From contig NZ_JAKVIR010000027.1 of NCBI RefSeq assembly GCF_022601975.1, forward strand, positions 1-64,000: a stretch of 64,000 nucleotides of DNA, read 5' to 3'. Below the pieces are notes generated by a model. The model searched no databases, was not told the origin of the DNA, and was given only the letters and a program-made list of their open reading frames with translations. A program made the position numbers and the translations under genes. This DNA comes from Pontibacter sp. E15-1. Lineage in GTDB: Bacteria; Bacteroidota; Bacteroidia; Cytophagales; Hymenobacteraceae. Below are positions 34,498 through 42,739 of this stretch, in pieces (position 1 is the first letter of the stretch; each line of letters opens with the position of its first letter).

Positions 34498-35559
34498 CTA
34501 GCTCTCGCTATGAAAGTATACTTTGTAAAAATGCATCCCGCGTTCGTTGTCGAAGCCGCGCTCCACGTACTGCTCGCTTTGTTCGGGGTTATGGCCGCTA
34601 AACTTGATCTCTATCTGAGTGTCGAGCTTGATGAAGTTCCGGAATTTTCGCTTCATGTTGCGCACGGTGTTTTTGTTGATGGCAAAGTCGGTAAAACCCT
34701 CAATGTCGCGCTCTTCGGCAAAGGCCTGGCTGTAGTTTTTGAAGCGCTCCTTGGTTTCGGGCTCGTCTATCACGCTGCTGGTAAACTCCTCCAGGTCAAA
34801 CATCTCGCTCTTGGAGAAGTAATCCACTGATTTGCTCATAAACTCCACCTGCGCTTTCTTGCTCTCGGTGCGGGCAAACACCTCCTCCGAAAAGTCTTTG
34901 CAGAGATTGAGCACAGCCTTGGTCGTGAAGTTGGTGTCCTTGAGCTCGGCCACGTTCAGGAAATCCTCTTTCCAGAACAGGGCATCGGTGCTGTTGGCAT
35001 CTACCAGCTTTACCCGAAACCCGTCTTCCGCCTCCATGTTGAAGATCATGCAGCCCTTGTCCACGCTCTTCAGGTTCACGCCCGAGTGGTAGTTCACGTT
35101 CAGGTCATCGTCTCCGTCCTGAAAAGTAAGGAACGTGTCCTTGTTCTCGGATTTAAAGATGCCCACCGCTTCCACAAACTCGTCTTCCATCAAACATCCG
35201 GCAAAGTGCACCACATACAGCTCCCCGCTCTTCACCTTCGGGTGATCCGACTGTGCATAGAGGTGGTTGAGGATATGGATGGAGTACTCAAAAAACTTCG
35301 CCGGGTCGCTGAAGATAAGGGCCGAGTAGGCAAACATCTCGTTCAGGGCAATGTCGGAGGTATGGGTGAACCGGAAGAACTCCTCCTGCTTGAAGGGCGC
35401 CAGAAAATAGTTCAGCAGCAGGTCGTTCAGCTGCTCGTCCCGTAGGTCCACCGTTTCTTTCGACGCAACTACGCCTTCTTCTTTGGCTTTATTCCCGACC
35501 CGGTGCACGGCCAGTTGCTTCAGGCGCACCTGTGTTTTTTCGCTCATAGCTACATCCAT
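34498..35559 (-). CDS. Nucleoid-associated protein (NdpA/YejK family)
   Basis: A 353-residue soluble protein of the 37-kDa nucleoid-associated family. Recognisable segments are LKQLAVHRVGNKAKEEG, HPKVKSGELYVVHF and VGIFKSENKDTFL. Three in-frame ATGs exist (35574, 35559, 35547). A minus-strand TAGCTTTG promoter box covers 35579-35572, which excludes the first; 35559 or 35547 is therefore likely. Family members bind DNA; their exact role is unclear. Confidence 0.82.
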   Translation of the reverse strand: MDVAMSEKTQVRLKQLAVHRVGNKAKEEGVVASKETVDLRDEQLNDLLLNYFLAPFKQEEFFRFTHTSDIALNEMFAYSALIFSDPAKFFEYSIHILNHLYAQSDHPKVKSGELYVVHFAGCLMEDEFVEAVGIFKSENKDTFLTFQDGDDDLNVNYHSGVNLKSVDKGCMIFNMEAEDGFRVKLVDANSTDALFWKEDFLNVAELKDTNFTTKAVLNLCKDFSEEVFARTESKKAQVEFMSKSVDYFSKSEMFDLEEFTSSVIDEPETKERFKNYSQAFAEERDIEGFTDFAINKNTVRNMKRKFRNFIKLDTQIEIKFSGHNPEQSEQYVERGFDNERGMHFYKVYFHSES

Positions 35560-35933
35560 CTGTTTCGGGTGCAAAGCTACTATTTTAATTTTTTTGCCGC
35601 TGCTTTCTTCTTGCTATTGCATCCGCTTTCCCCGGCCCCACACTCTATATGTATGGGAGAAAAGTTGACGATGGTTTGGCTGAAGCAAATGCCGGATTTT
35701 TTACAAGTATTCTGCATAGCCTATACATGATTACGCATAAATGTAAACCATTAGTAGCGTTTTCTGGCTACACACATAAAAGTATATTTAGATAAATAAC
35801 TGATAATCAGATTTATGTTTTTGGGATTCGGCTTAATTATGTAAAAAGTGAGTTTTTGGCATGGTATTTCCTTTCTGCACCCACAAGCAGCGCAGCTTAT
35901 CCTATAACAGAGTTTGGTTTAAAGAATCCGATC
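35560..35933. other. Divergent intergenic region, NdpA-like / outer-membrane protein
   Basis: About 370 bases, AT-rich in the right half. A minus-strand -7 box is at 35572-35579. On the plus side I see no clear TAnnTTTG before the outer-membrane gene. No coding frame is convincing. Confidence 0.5.
35572..35579 (-). promoter_or_regulatory. -7 promoter box of the NdpA-like gene
   Basis: TAGCTTTG on the minus strand matches TAnnTTTG. No TTTG is found at the proper distance upstream, so only the -7 element is supported. Confidence 0.35.
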
Positions 35934-36659
35934 ATGAAAAAGATATTTTTACTTATGGCAGCAGGGCTGGGCTTCATGCTGAATGATGCCGCTGCACAAA
36001 GCCAGAACAGGTATAACAGCGGCAGACCGCAGGCACAAGTCACGTCTGTCTCGCCAGTTCGTTTTGGGGTGAGGGCCGGCTTAAACGTGGCCGACTGGGA
36101 AGGTGAAACAATGCAAAGCGTGCAGGATCTGGCCGACAGGACCAATGGCACCGTGGCGCAGCGGTCGCGGACGGGCTTCCATGTAGGGGGGTATGTTTCC
36201 ATACCTGTGCTGCCGGGGTTCGAAATTGAGCCAGGGCTGCAGTACTCGCAGAAAGGAACCGTGTTGCATGGCAAAATACCGGTGGAGGAGCTGGACTTCT
36301 TGAACACGAATGTGACCATCACGAACAAAGCCGAGTATATAGACCTGCCTGTGTTGGCAAAGGTATACATTGGCGAGGGTTTCCATGTATTTGCGGGGCC
36401 GCAGGTGTCATACCTCGTTTCTAACAAGGTGAAAACCCAGGCGGGCGCTTTGGGCTTTAATGCCCTGAACCGCGAGTTTGATATAAAGAACCAGGTACGA
36501 GAGGTGGATGTGGCCGTGACGGGCGGTTTGGGGTATAAGTTCGCCAGCGGCTTCAACATCAGCGCTGGCTACGACTATGGCCTGAACACTGTAGATAAAA
36601 ACGGGAGCTTCGACACCTTTAACAGGGTGGTAAAAGCCTCCATCGGGTATTCGTTCTAA
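35934..36659 (+). CDS. Porin-family outer-membrane beta-barrel protein
   Basis: A 241-residue protein with signal MKKIFLLMAAGLGFMLNDAAAQ; the ATG at 35934 is preferred over an upstream one. The barrel matches the PorT/OMP_b-brl_2 type: FGVRAGLNVADWEGE, a FHVGGYVSIPVLPGFEIEPGLQYS segment, a YIDLPVLAKVYI strand and a C-terminal aromatic residue (SIGYSF) as required for Bam-dependent insertion. It sits in the outer membrane; its cargo is unknown. It ends at a clear terminator. Confidence 0.85.
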   Translation: MKKIFLLMAAGLGFMLNDAAAQSQNRYNSGRPQAQVTSVSPVRFGVRAGLNVADWEGETMQSVQDLADRTNGTVAQRSRTGFHVGGYVSIPVLPGFEIEPGLQYSQKGTVLHGKIPVEELDFLNTNVTITNKAEYIDLPVLAKVYIGEGFHVFAGPQVSYLVSNKVKTQAGALGFNALNREFDIKNQVREVDVAVTGGLGYKFASGFNISAGYDYGLNTVDKNGSFDTFNRVVKASIGYSF

Positions 36660-36688
36660 AGGAGAATAAATATTGTTTGTGTTAATAG

Positions 36689-36724
36689 ATCAGGCTAAAG
36701 CTTTGCGGTAGCCTGATTTTTTTT
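36689..36724 (+). terminator. Terminator after the outer-membrane protein gene
   Basis: ATCAGGCTA pairs with TAGCCTGAT around an 11-base loop, followed by eight T residues. Confidence 0.88.
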
Positions 36725-36746
36725 ATACCCTCGTGGCTGCGTGTGT

Positions 36747-36974
36747 CTAGTGGTGATGGTGATGATCGTGGTCGTCGGGGGTACTGTTGTAGTTGACAAT
36801 GGTGCCCAGCACAAAGAACACAATCCAGCACAGGTATAGCGCCTCGAAGTTCTGTACGGCCTTCCCAATCAGCAGCAGTATAATGTTTGCCACCACCGTC
36901 ATGACCAGGCCCGTGGCCGCTACAAACTGGTATGAGTTCATCTCCCGGGGGTCATATATTTTTGTGAGTTTCAT
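36747..36974 (-). CDS. Small two-helix membrane protein with polyhistidine tail
   Basis: A 75-residue protein with two hydrophobic helices (about 17-38 and 44-62) and the C-terminus DDHDHHHHH. The tail could bind Zn, Ni or Cu, so a link to metal handling is possible. I recognise no family. The gene has its own promoter-like elements (37054-37086). Confidence 0.6.
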   Translation of the reverse strand: MKLTKIYDPREMNSYQFVAATGLVMTVVANIILLLIGKAVQNFEALYLCWIVFFVLGTIVNYNSTPDDHDHHHHH

Positions 36975-37356
36975 AAGCGGGTTGCGTTGGTACTTTGCTA
37001 TTCAGCCAAACGAATTTTTCGCGACAGTGGTGCCATTGGCATCAAATTACTTGCAAAGATAAAAAACCGGGGCTCGGTTTAGCAAGTGGCCTGCTTTTTC
37101 CCAGGGTCTGGGGAGACTTTTTAACTCATCCATATCCACGATATACCCCGAGGGCTTCGCCAAATTAGAAATTAAGAATTAGGCATAAAGGCCATTTCTG
37201 TGCATATAAAAACAAACACTAATTCTGGTAATTAAATTGGTCGAGTATTGGGTCAACCCGAATAGCGCGCCAGGACGGCTTGAAGAAGGAACGGCTGGCT
37301 TCAGAACATGTGCTTCGGCGGCGCGTATACCTCTACAGTATCAAAAGATTCGAACC
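36975..37356. other. Divergent intergenic gap of 382 bases
   Basis: Contains the minus-strand promoter at 37054-37086 and an in-frame extension of the next plus-strand gene that does not look like protein. Nothing else is evident. Confidence 0.45.
37054..37086 (-). promoter_or_regulatory. Promoter of the polyhistidine membrane protein gene
   Basis: On the minus strand, CTTG (one mismatch to TTTG) at 37086-37083 lies 21 bases before TATCTTTG at 37061-37054. This is the phylum promoter layout. The predicted leader is about 75 bases. Confidence 0.5.
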
Positions 37357-37719
37357 ATGAGCGATAAAGCAGAAGATCAGGAAAAAACTCCTGATAATAT
37401 CAATAACGATTACCGTGAACGTGTGGGTATGGGAAATCACCCGGACCCATCCGCAAAGCGTAACATTGGCCCTAACGGCGAAACCGAGCGCCCGAACCAT
37501 AAAGACAAATTAGAGAATCTCCACATTGGTGGAAACGAGACGACGGGCTATGGCGCGAACGATCCAAAAAGCACTGAGTCGTTTGCGCAGGGACCGGGCT
37601 TTGAGTTTGAAGGCAGCGATACCGGTATGGACGACAACGTGGCCGGGATCCGGCGCGGCGACCAGCCTTTAGGAGAAGACAAAGAGGAGCCAGACGACGC
37701 GGATTACAGCCGTCGCTAA
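37357..37719 (+). CDS. Hypothetical hydrophilic, probably disordered protein
   Basis: A 120-residue protein starting MSDKAEDQEKTPDNINNDYRE; an upstream in-frame start is unlikely. It has almost no hydrophobic core and is rich in Asp, Glu, Gly and Asn, resembling stress-associated hydrophilins. Phrases such as HPDPSAKRNIGPNGETERPNH and GYGANDPKSTESFAQG have no family I know. It ends at a strong terminator. Confidence 0.62.
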   Translation: MSDKAEDQEKTPDNINNDYRERVGMGNHPDPSAKRNIGPNGETERPNHKDKLENLHIGGNETTGYGANDPKSTESFAQGPGFEFEGSDTGMDDNVAGIRRGDQPLGEDKEEPDDADYSRR

Positions 37720-37750
37720 TCAACTTTGTTGAGTACACAACAACTAAAAG

Positions 37751-37785
37751 AAAAGGGGAGCCAAATGGCTCCCCTTTTCTTTTTA
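37751..37785 (+). terminator. Terminator after the hydrophilic protein gene
   Basis: AAAAGGGGAGCC pairs perfectly with GGCTCCCCTTTT around an AAAT loop, followed by CTTTTT. It also stands in the convergent path of the next minus-strand gene. Confidence 0.92.
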
Positions 37786-37843
37786 TGGGTATAAGGTATA
37801 AATGCGGTCGATTATTCTATAGCGGCCCGAGGGTTGCTCAATA

Positions 37844-38230
37844 TTATTTCTTAAAAACCACGGCCACAAACTTGGCTTGGTCAAACTCCTGCTTGGCGTC
37901 AAAATAAACCTCCTGCTGCTTCGGCGTCAACAAAGTCGTAAGCGCTTCCTCGTAAGCCAGCTCTAATTTCTCCATTTCCTCTTTCAGCTTAACATCCTGT
38001 GCTTCGTACGTCTGTACCAAAGCATCTATTTTAGCCAGGTGGCCCCGATTGAGTTCTTTTAGTTTTATATACCCCAACTCATTGAGGTGCAGCTCGCGCG
38101 CCATCGTGCGAGTAATCTCAGTGCAGGCCGCCTCAACTCTGGCGTTAATAGGGCCACCAATAGTAGCTTGGGCAGATGCGTTAGCGACAAATAAAATTGA
38201 TACGAAAGCGAAGAGTAAAAACTTTTTCAT
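37844..38230 (-). CDS. Periplasmic helical small protein, LTXXQ-like
   Basis: A 128-residue exported protein with signal MKKFLLFAFVSILFVANASAQ. The mature part is helical: EITRTMARELHLNELGYIKLKELNRG, KLKEEMEKLELAYEEAL and LTPKQQEVYF. The MARELHL-NR-LTPKQ layout matches the 33953-34390 protein (MARNLRL-NR-LSPIQ), so the two look like divergent relatives. Function is unknown; an envelope chaperone or stress sensor is possible. Confidence 0.66.
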   Translation of the reverse strand: MKKFLLFAFVSILFVANASAQATIGGPINARVEAACTEITRTMARELHLNELGYIKLKELNRGHLAKIDALVQTYEAQDVKLKEEMEKLELAYEEALTTLLTPKQQEVYFDAKQEFDQAKFVAVVFKK

Positions 38231-38595
38231 GGGTAGGTATAAGTTAAGTATAAAATCAGTACAACTATAAATCAGAATATATAAATATTGTGTTAGTTGA
38301 ATTGAAATACGGACCTACACCTTTATGGTTGTATAATGCAAATAAAAAAAATAAAAGTTATGCTTATTGCCCTAGTTATTGTATAAGTTAAATAATATAT
38401 ATACTAAAACAAATATAAAGCTTTGCGTTGCTGTAACGCCTATATCTTTTCAAATGTGCAGCTAAATGATGAACAGGAAATCGGGAAAGGAGAGACTAAA
38501 AAAAATTAGAGTACGCGATAAAACGTATACCCGTGTATAGACATTGTTAAGAAGGGGCAATGGGGTATGGAGGGGTGAGGGGAGGAGGAGAGCGC
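38231..38595. other. AT-rich intergenic gap of 365 bases
   Basis: This stretch (especially 38270-38420) is markedly AT-rich. The plus-strand frames are short and meaningless. It contains the upstream region of the 38230 minus-strand gene and the end of the response-regulator operon; no terminator hairpin was evident. Confidence 0.45.
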
Positions 38596-39006
38596 TTAGC
38601 TAACGAGGTAATCCTCGCGGATGATGTTGAGGATCTCCGGTGATAGGGGCTTGGAGAAAAACTCTTTTACTTCCTGGATGCTTTTGGCAGTGAGGATATC
38701 TTTTCTGTCCACTGCGGAGGAAAGCATGAACAGCAGGCAATGCGAAGTTGTGTCAGGAGAAAGTTTCCGGTACTCGTCGATAAACGTCCAGCCGTTCATG
38801 CCGGGCATGTTTATATCCAGAAAAATAAGGTCTGGGAAGTGCGCCTGGCCCTTGGAGGATTCCTGCTGCAAGTAATTTAAAGCGTCCTCGGCCCATTCAA
38901 AGCTGATGATCTCCTGAGCAAAGCCTTCGTTGCGTATAATGCTCTCGCAAACAAAATTGTTTACCTGATCATCATCTATTAGTATTACCTTCTTTAATAT
39001 ACTCAT
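38596..39006 (-). CDS. Single-domain response regulator (Rcp1-like)
   Basis: A 136-residue receiver domain without an output domain. Acidic residues are at IDDDQVN (11-13), the phosphorylation site is Asp64 in FLDINMPGMNGW, and Lys is in FSKPLSPE near the end. It lies 14 bases downstream of a large sensor kinase gene, so it is the kinase's likely partner and passes phosphate to another protein. Confidence 0.9.
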   Translation of the reverse strand: MSILKKVILIDDDQVNNFVCESIIRNEGFAQEIISFEWAEDALNYLQQESSKGQAHFPDLIFLDINMPGMNGWTFIDEYRKLSPDTTSHCLLFMLSSAVDRKDILTAKSIQEVKEFFSKPLSPEILNIIREDYLVS

Positions 39007-39020
39007 TACTGAAAAAATCC

Positions 39021-42000
39021 CTAATTTTTGAAGTAGACGTTAAAAACTGTTCCCTCATTTGGCTTGCTTTCAACTTCTACCTTTCCTTCCAGCATCTCGA
39101 CCTGGGTTTTAACCAAATGAAGTCCTATGCCCTTGCCTTCAATGCCTTTGTGAAACCGCTTGTACAGACCAAAGATATTGTTCCGCTGTTTTTCAAGGTC
39201 AATACCTGAGCCATTGTCCTGTACGCGGAGACAAATATAGTCGTTTACCCTGAATGTGGTAACCTTAATGACAAGTTTTCTGCTCGGGCATTTATACTTT
39301 ACGGCATTAGAGATCAAATTCAGGAGAATGCTGTGCGCATAGCTCCGTACCGTGCGCAGGGTGGGGGCCTCGCTGAAATCCTGCGTTATACATACCTCAT
39401 ACGTGTCAATTTCGCCCTTAAGCAGTTCCTGCACATCCTGAAAAAGGCACTCCAACGACACCAACTCGTCTGAATTGCCGATCTGGCTCCTGATCGTTAA
39501 AATATCGTTCAAATCCCGGATCGTGGTATCCAGGAGCCGGGCAGACTTGATCATGTTGTCTATCACCTTTTGATTGATAGGCGAGCCAAGATCATTGCGG
39601 TTATAGATAGAGGTGAGGCCCAGCATGTTGGCAATCGGGGCCCTGAGGTTATGCGACACGATATAGGCGAACTGCTGCAGGTTCTGGTTTTGCTTCTGCA
39701 GTTGCTGGGAGAGGACCAACTGCCGGGCCTCTGTCTCCTTGTACGCCGTCATGTCGGAGGCCGACCCGTAGATACGAACCACTTCCCCGAGGTGGTTCTT
39801 GCCCGGCGACAGCCGAAGCAGCAACCAGCGCAACCGGCCATCGCTGTCGAGCATGCGCATCTCAAACTCCTGCGTCATACCCTGCAGCACCCGGGGGACT
39901 ATGTGCTGCAGCAGCGGCTTTTTGTCTTCCTGGTGGATAACGTTCAGCCAGTCAGCGGCTTTCCCCAGATAAAACGCTTCCGCGTATCCTGTAATCTGGG
40001 CGCACTGCGGGCTGATGTAGAGAATGTTAAAATCCGCGTTTGCCGTGAAAATAATCTCAGGGATGTTCTCAATTGTGCTTTGGAGCAGGTTTCTGGCATC
40101 TTTTATTTCCTGCTCTGCCTTTTTGCGCTCCGTGATGTCCTGCACGGTGCCGTAAAGTTTAATCACCCTGCCCTTTTTATCGCACACAGCCTCGGCAACC
40201 TCGTACAAATGAGCCTCCTTTTCCCCGTCGAGCAGGATGCGGTACTCCAGGTTCAGGAGTTGTTTGCTGTCTATCGTGCGCTGGTGCGCCTGCTGCACCT
40301 TAACCCGGTCTTCCGGATGGATGCAGGAGAACATGTTATGCCTTGTAGGTATGAATTTGCCTTTTTTGAGTCCATATATGGCGAAGGTGCTGTCTGACCA
40401 GGTGAGGACATCCTGGGCGAGGTTATACTCCCAGCTCCCGAGTTTGGCCAGTTGCTGCGCCCGGGCCAGTTGGAGCTCTTTCTGCCTGATAATCTCGAAG
40501 TTTTTCTTCTGCTCCGAAATATCCCGTATGTTCAGGGCAACGCCGAGGGTTGTATGCTCAGGGCTCACTACCGGCTGGTACGTGATTTCGTGCCAGTAGT
40601 CGCCCTGGCCAATCTCATACATCACGGTCTCGCCACGCATCGCCTTGGCATGATTCTCAACAATGTCTGGTAGCTGCGATGGGGCCATGAACTCCTTCAA
40701 ACTCTGCCCGGCCTTCAGCTCTTTCAGCAAGTGCCGGTGCACATCGGCAGCGGCCTCTTTATTGAATGAGAGCACGTTCAGGTTCTCGTCTAACAGAAAA
40801 ATGGACTGTAGCGAGCTGTCGAGCAGGGCCCTCAGGTCGGCCTCGTTGCGCTTTAGCTGCTCCTGGGCGTCTTTCTGCGTCGAAATGTTGATGAACGTGC
40901 CGTTCCAGAACACCACACCGTTCTCTTTGGCTGTGGGGAGGCTATGGCCGCGCACCCAGATGTATTTTTTAAGCGTGGGATGCCATACCCTGATCTCCTG
41001 TTCCCAGGGTATGAGCTTGCGCGAGCTTTCCTGGGTAGCACGCTGCAACTCTACCATATCTGCGGGGTAAACATTTTTGTATAGCAGCCGCGGGTCGCGG
41101 TACACATCCTTCGGAGCCACACCACAAAGCTCCTGCACACCCTCACTGATGTAGTTGAAGCTCACCTTGCCGTCGGCCTCCATCTGGTACTGAAACACTG
41201 CGCCAGGTACGCTGGAGCTTACCTCCCGCAGGAGCATCTCATTCTTTTTGAGTTTCTCCAGGGCATCCTCGCGTTTCTGCACATTCACGGCCACAACCAG
41301 GCGCGGGTTTGCCTCTTGCTTTCGGGGCAGGCTATGCGACTTGATCTCTACCTTGAACACAGCGCCGTTCTTTCGCCGGTGCAGGTAGCCGTTGCTGTTC
41401 AGGATGGCTAAACTTTCAGATCGTTGCAGTTGTTTCTTCAATCTGGCCTGTTCGGACTCAGGCCGTATGTCGAGCAGCGTCATTTGCAGAAACTCAGCCT
41501 CAGTGTACCCGTATTCTGCCACGGCGGCTTTGTTCACTTCCAGAAAACGAAGGGTCTCCTTGTCGTATACCCACATGGGCAGCGGGTTTCGGTTGAACAA
41601 CATCTTATACTCCCGGCGCTGCTGCTGTAGTTCCTCCTCGAGTTTAATCCGCTCGGTAATCTCGACACTGAGCAGCATATTTTCCTGCCGCAGCCATTTG
41701 AGGACCCAGTGAATGATGATAGCACCTCCCACAGCGGCAACCATAGCCAGAATCAGGAGGAAAATCTGCGTGTTTACAGAGGAGTTGATGCCCGTGAAGG
41801 CCACCTGGACCTTTCGGCCAGCGGCCGCGTTTACCAGCTCGCTGAATTTAATCAGGCGCCGCTCGTGACGCTCATAGCTTGGGTATAGATAACCTTGGGC
41901 AAAAGCCTCAGCCTCCTCCATCCGATGCTGATTGCTCAGGCTAACAAGGCTATCGGCAAGTTTGTAATAAACGACTCGCTCTGCCACCACGTCTCTGAGT

Positions 42001-42368
42001 AGATCTCTTTCTAAGGGTGAACCGGTTGTGCGCTCCAGGCGGTTTATGACGGACGTGTTACGGTTGTGCTCTCGTTTTATTTTTTTATGCAGACGTTGTT
42101 TCTCGCTTGCATCACTGGTGTCGATATGCGCCAGCAGCAGGTTCTGGACGTCATCCTGGTTGTGCAAAAGGAAGTTCACCATTTCCAGCTGGCTTAGGGC
42201 CTGCAATACCTCGTAATCATATTTTTGCTGCATTTTTCTGGCTACGCTCAGCGAACTGACGCAGACAACCAGCAACACGAAGGTCAGACCCGCGAAAGCA
42301 AAGCCGATATAGCGGGCAGTTCGCTCAAAGGTGGTATAACGGGTTTTGTCGTGGTTTGAATGCTGCAT
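39021..42368 (-). CDS. Membrane sensor histidine kinase with five PAS domains
   Basis: A 1115-residue kinase. Two membrane helices (about 15-38 and 202-224) flank a four-helix-bundle periplasmic sensor rich in Glu and Arg. Next come five PAS/PAC units beginning near residues 250, 375, 505, 625 and 750 (for example MLFNRNPLPMWVYDKETL and TIENIPEIIFTANADF). The dimerisation helix holds FAYIVSHNLRAPIANM with the phospho-His. The ATPase has NLISNAVKYK, VQDNGSGIDLEK and GKGIGLHLVKTQVEML. The response regulator follows 14 bases later in one operon. The stimulus is unknown. Confidence 0.9.
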   Translation of the reverse strand: MQHSNHDKTRYTTFERTARYIGFAFAGLTFVLLVVCVSSLSVARKMQQKYDYEVLQALSQLEMVNFLLHNQDDVQNLLLAHIDTSDASEKQRLHKKIKREHNRNTSVINRLERTTGSPLERDLLRDVVAERVVYYKLADSLVSLSNQHRMEEAEAFAQGYLYPSYERHERRLIKFSELVNAAAGRKVQVAFTGINSSVNTQIFLLILAMVAAVGGAIIIHWVLKWLRQENMLLSVEITERIKLEEELQQQRREYKMLFNRNPLPMWVYDKETLRFLEVNKAAVAEYGYTEAEFLQMTLLDIRPESEQARLKKQLQRSESLAILNSNGYLHRRKNGAVFKVEIKSHSLPRKQEANPRLVVAVNVQKREDALEKLKKNEMLLREVSSSVPGAVFQYQMEADGKVSFNYISEGVQELCGVAPKDVYRDPRLLYKNVYPADMVELQRATQESSRKLIPWEQEIRVWHPTLKKYIWVRGHSLPTAKENGVVFWNGTFINISTQKDAQEQLKRNEADLRALLDSSLQSIFLLDENLNVLSFNKEAAADVHRHLLKELKAGQSLKEFMAPSQLPDIVENHAKAMRGETVMYEIGQGDYWHEITYQPVVSPEHTTLGVALNIRDISEQKKNFEIIRQKELQLARAQQLAKLGSWEYNLAQDVLTWSDSTFAIYGLKKGKFIPTRHNMFSCIHPEDRVKVQQAHQRTIDSKQLLNLEYRILLDGEKEAHLYEVAEAVCDKKGRVIKLYGTVQDITERKKAEQEIKDARNLLQSTIENIPEIIFTANADFNILYISPQCAQITGYAEAFYLGKAADWLNVIHQEDKKPLLQHIVPRVLQGMTQEFEMRMLDSDGRLRWLLLRLSPGKNHLGEVVRIYGSASDMTAYKETEARQLVLSQQLQKQNQNLQQFAYIVSHNLRAPIANMLGLTSIYNRNDLGSPINQKVIDNMIKSARLLDTTIRDLNDILTIRSQIGNSDELVSLECLFQDVQELLKGEIDTYEVCITQDFSEAPTLRTVRSYAHSILLNLISNAVKYKCPSRKLVIKVTTFRVNDYICLRVQDNGSGIDLEKQRNNIFGLYKRFHKGIEGKGIGLHLVKTQVEMLEGKVEVESKPNEGTVFNVYFKN

Positions 42369-42739
42369 ATAGAATGCGGGAAATGCGAAATGTTTAAGCT
42401 ACTCAGTATGGTGAAATTACAAGTCTGCATGTATAAGTAAGGAGCGCTTACCTGCCAATCGACTGCTGTTTAAAGTGTGAAATTAGCTAAAATATTGGCG
42501 CGAAACACCTGATAGTCAGATTAAATATAAAATTATTCTGACTGTTGGATGTGAAAATTGTGCAATTCTAAAATAGAATATTATTTAAACCTAAACGCAG
42601 GCTCCCAGTTATCAAAACATCCCATAGGTCAGTTGAAAAGCGCGCCAGATTTATGGGAAACATGTAACTGGCTAAGCGAATTATGTAACACATCCGTGTA
42701 CTCACTTACGTACCTTTGTATAGAAAATCAAGCAGATGT
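42369..42739. other. Divergent intergenic region, sensor kinase / copper ATPase
   Basis: 371 bases, AT-rich in its centre. It holds a perfect inverted repeat ATTCTA-AAA-TAGAAT at 42565-42579, a possible operator, and a -7 box (42711-42718) near the ATPase gene. No gene is seen. Confidence 0.45.
42711..42718 (+). promoter_or_regulatory. -7 promoter box of the copper ATPase gene
   Basis: TACCTTTG matches TAnnTTTG and ends 21 bases before the start. No TTTG is found 19-21 bases upstream, so activator-dependent control is possible. Confidence 0.4.
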
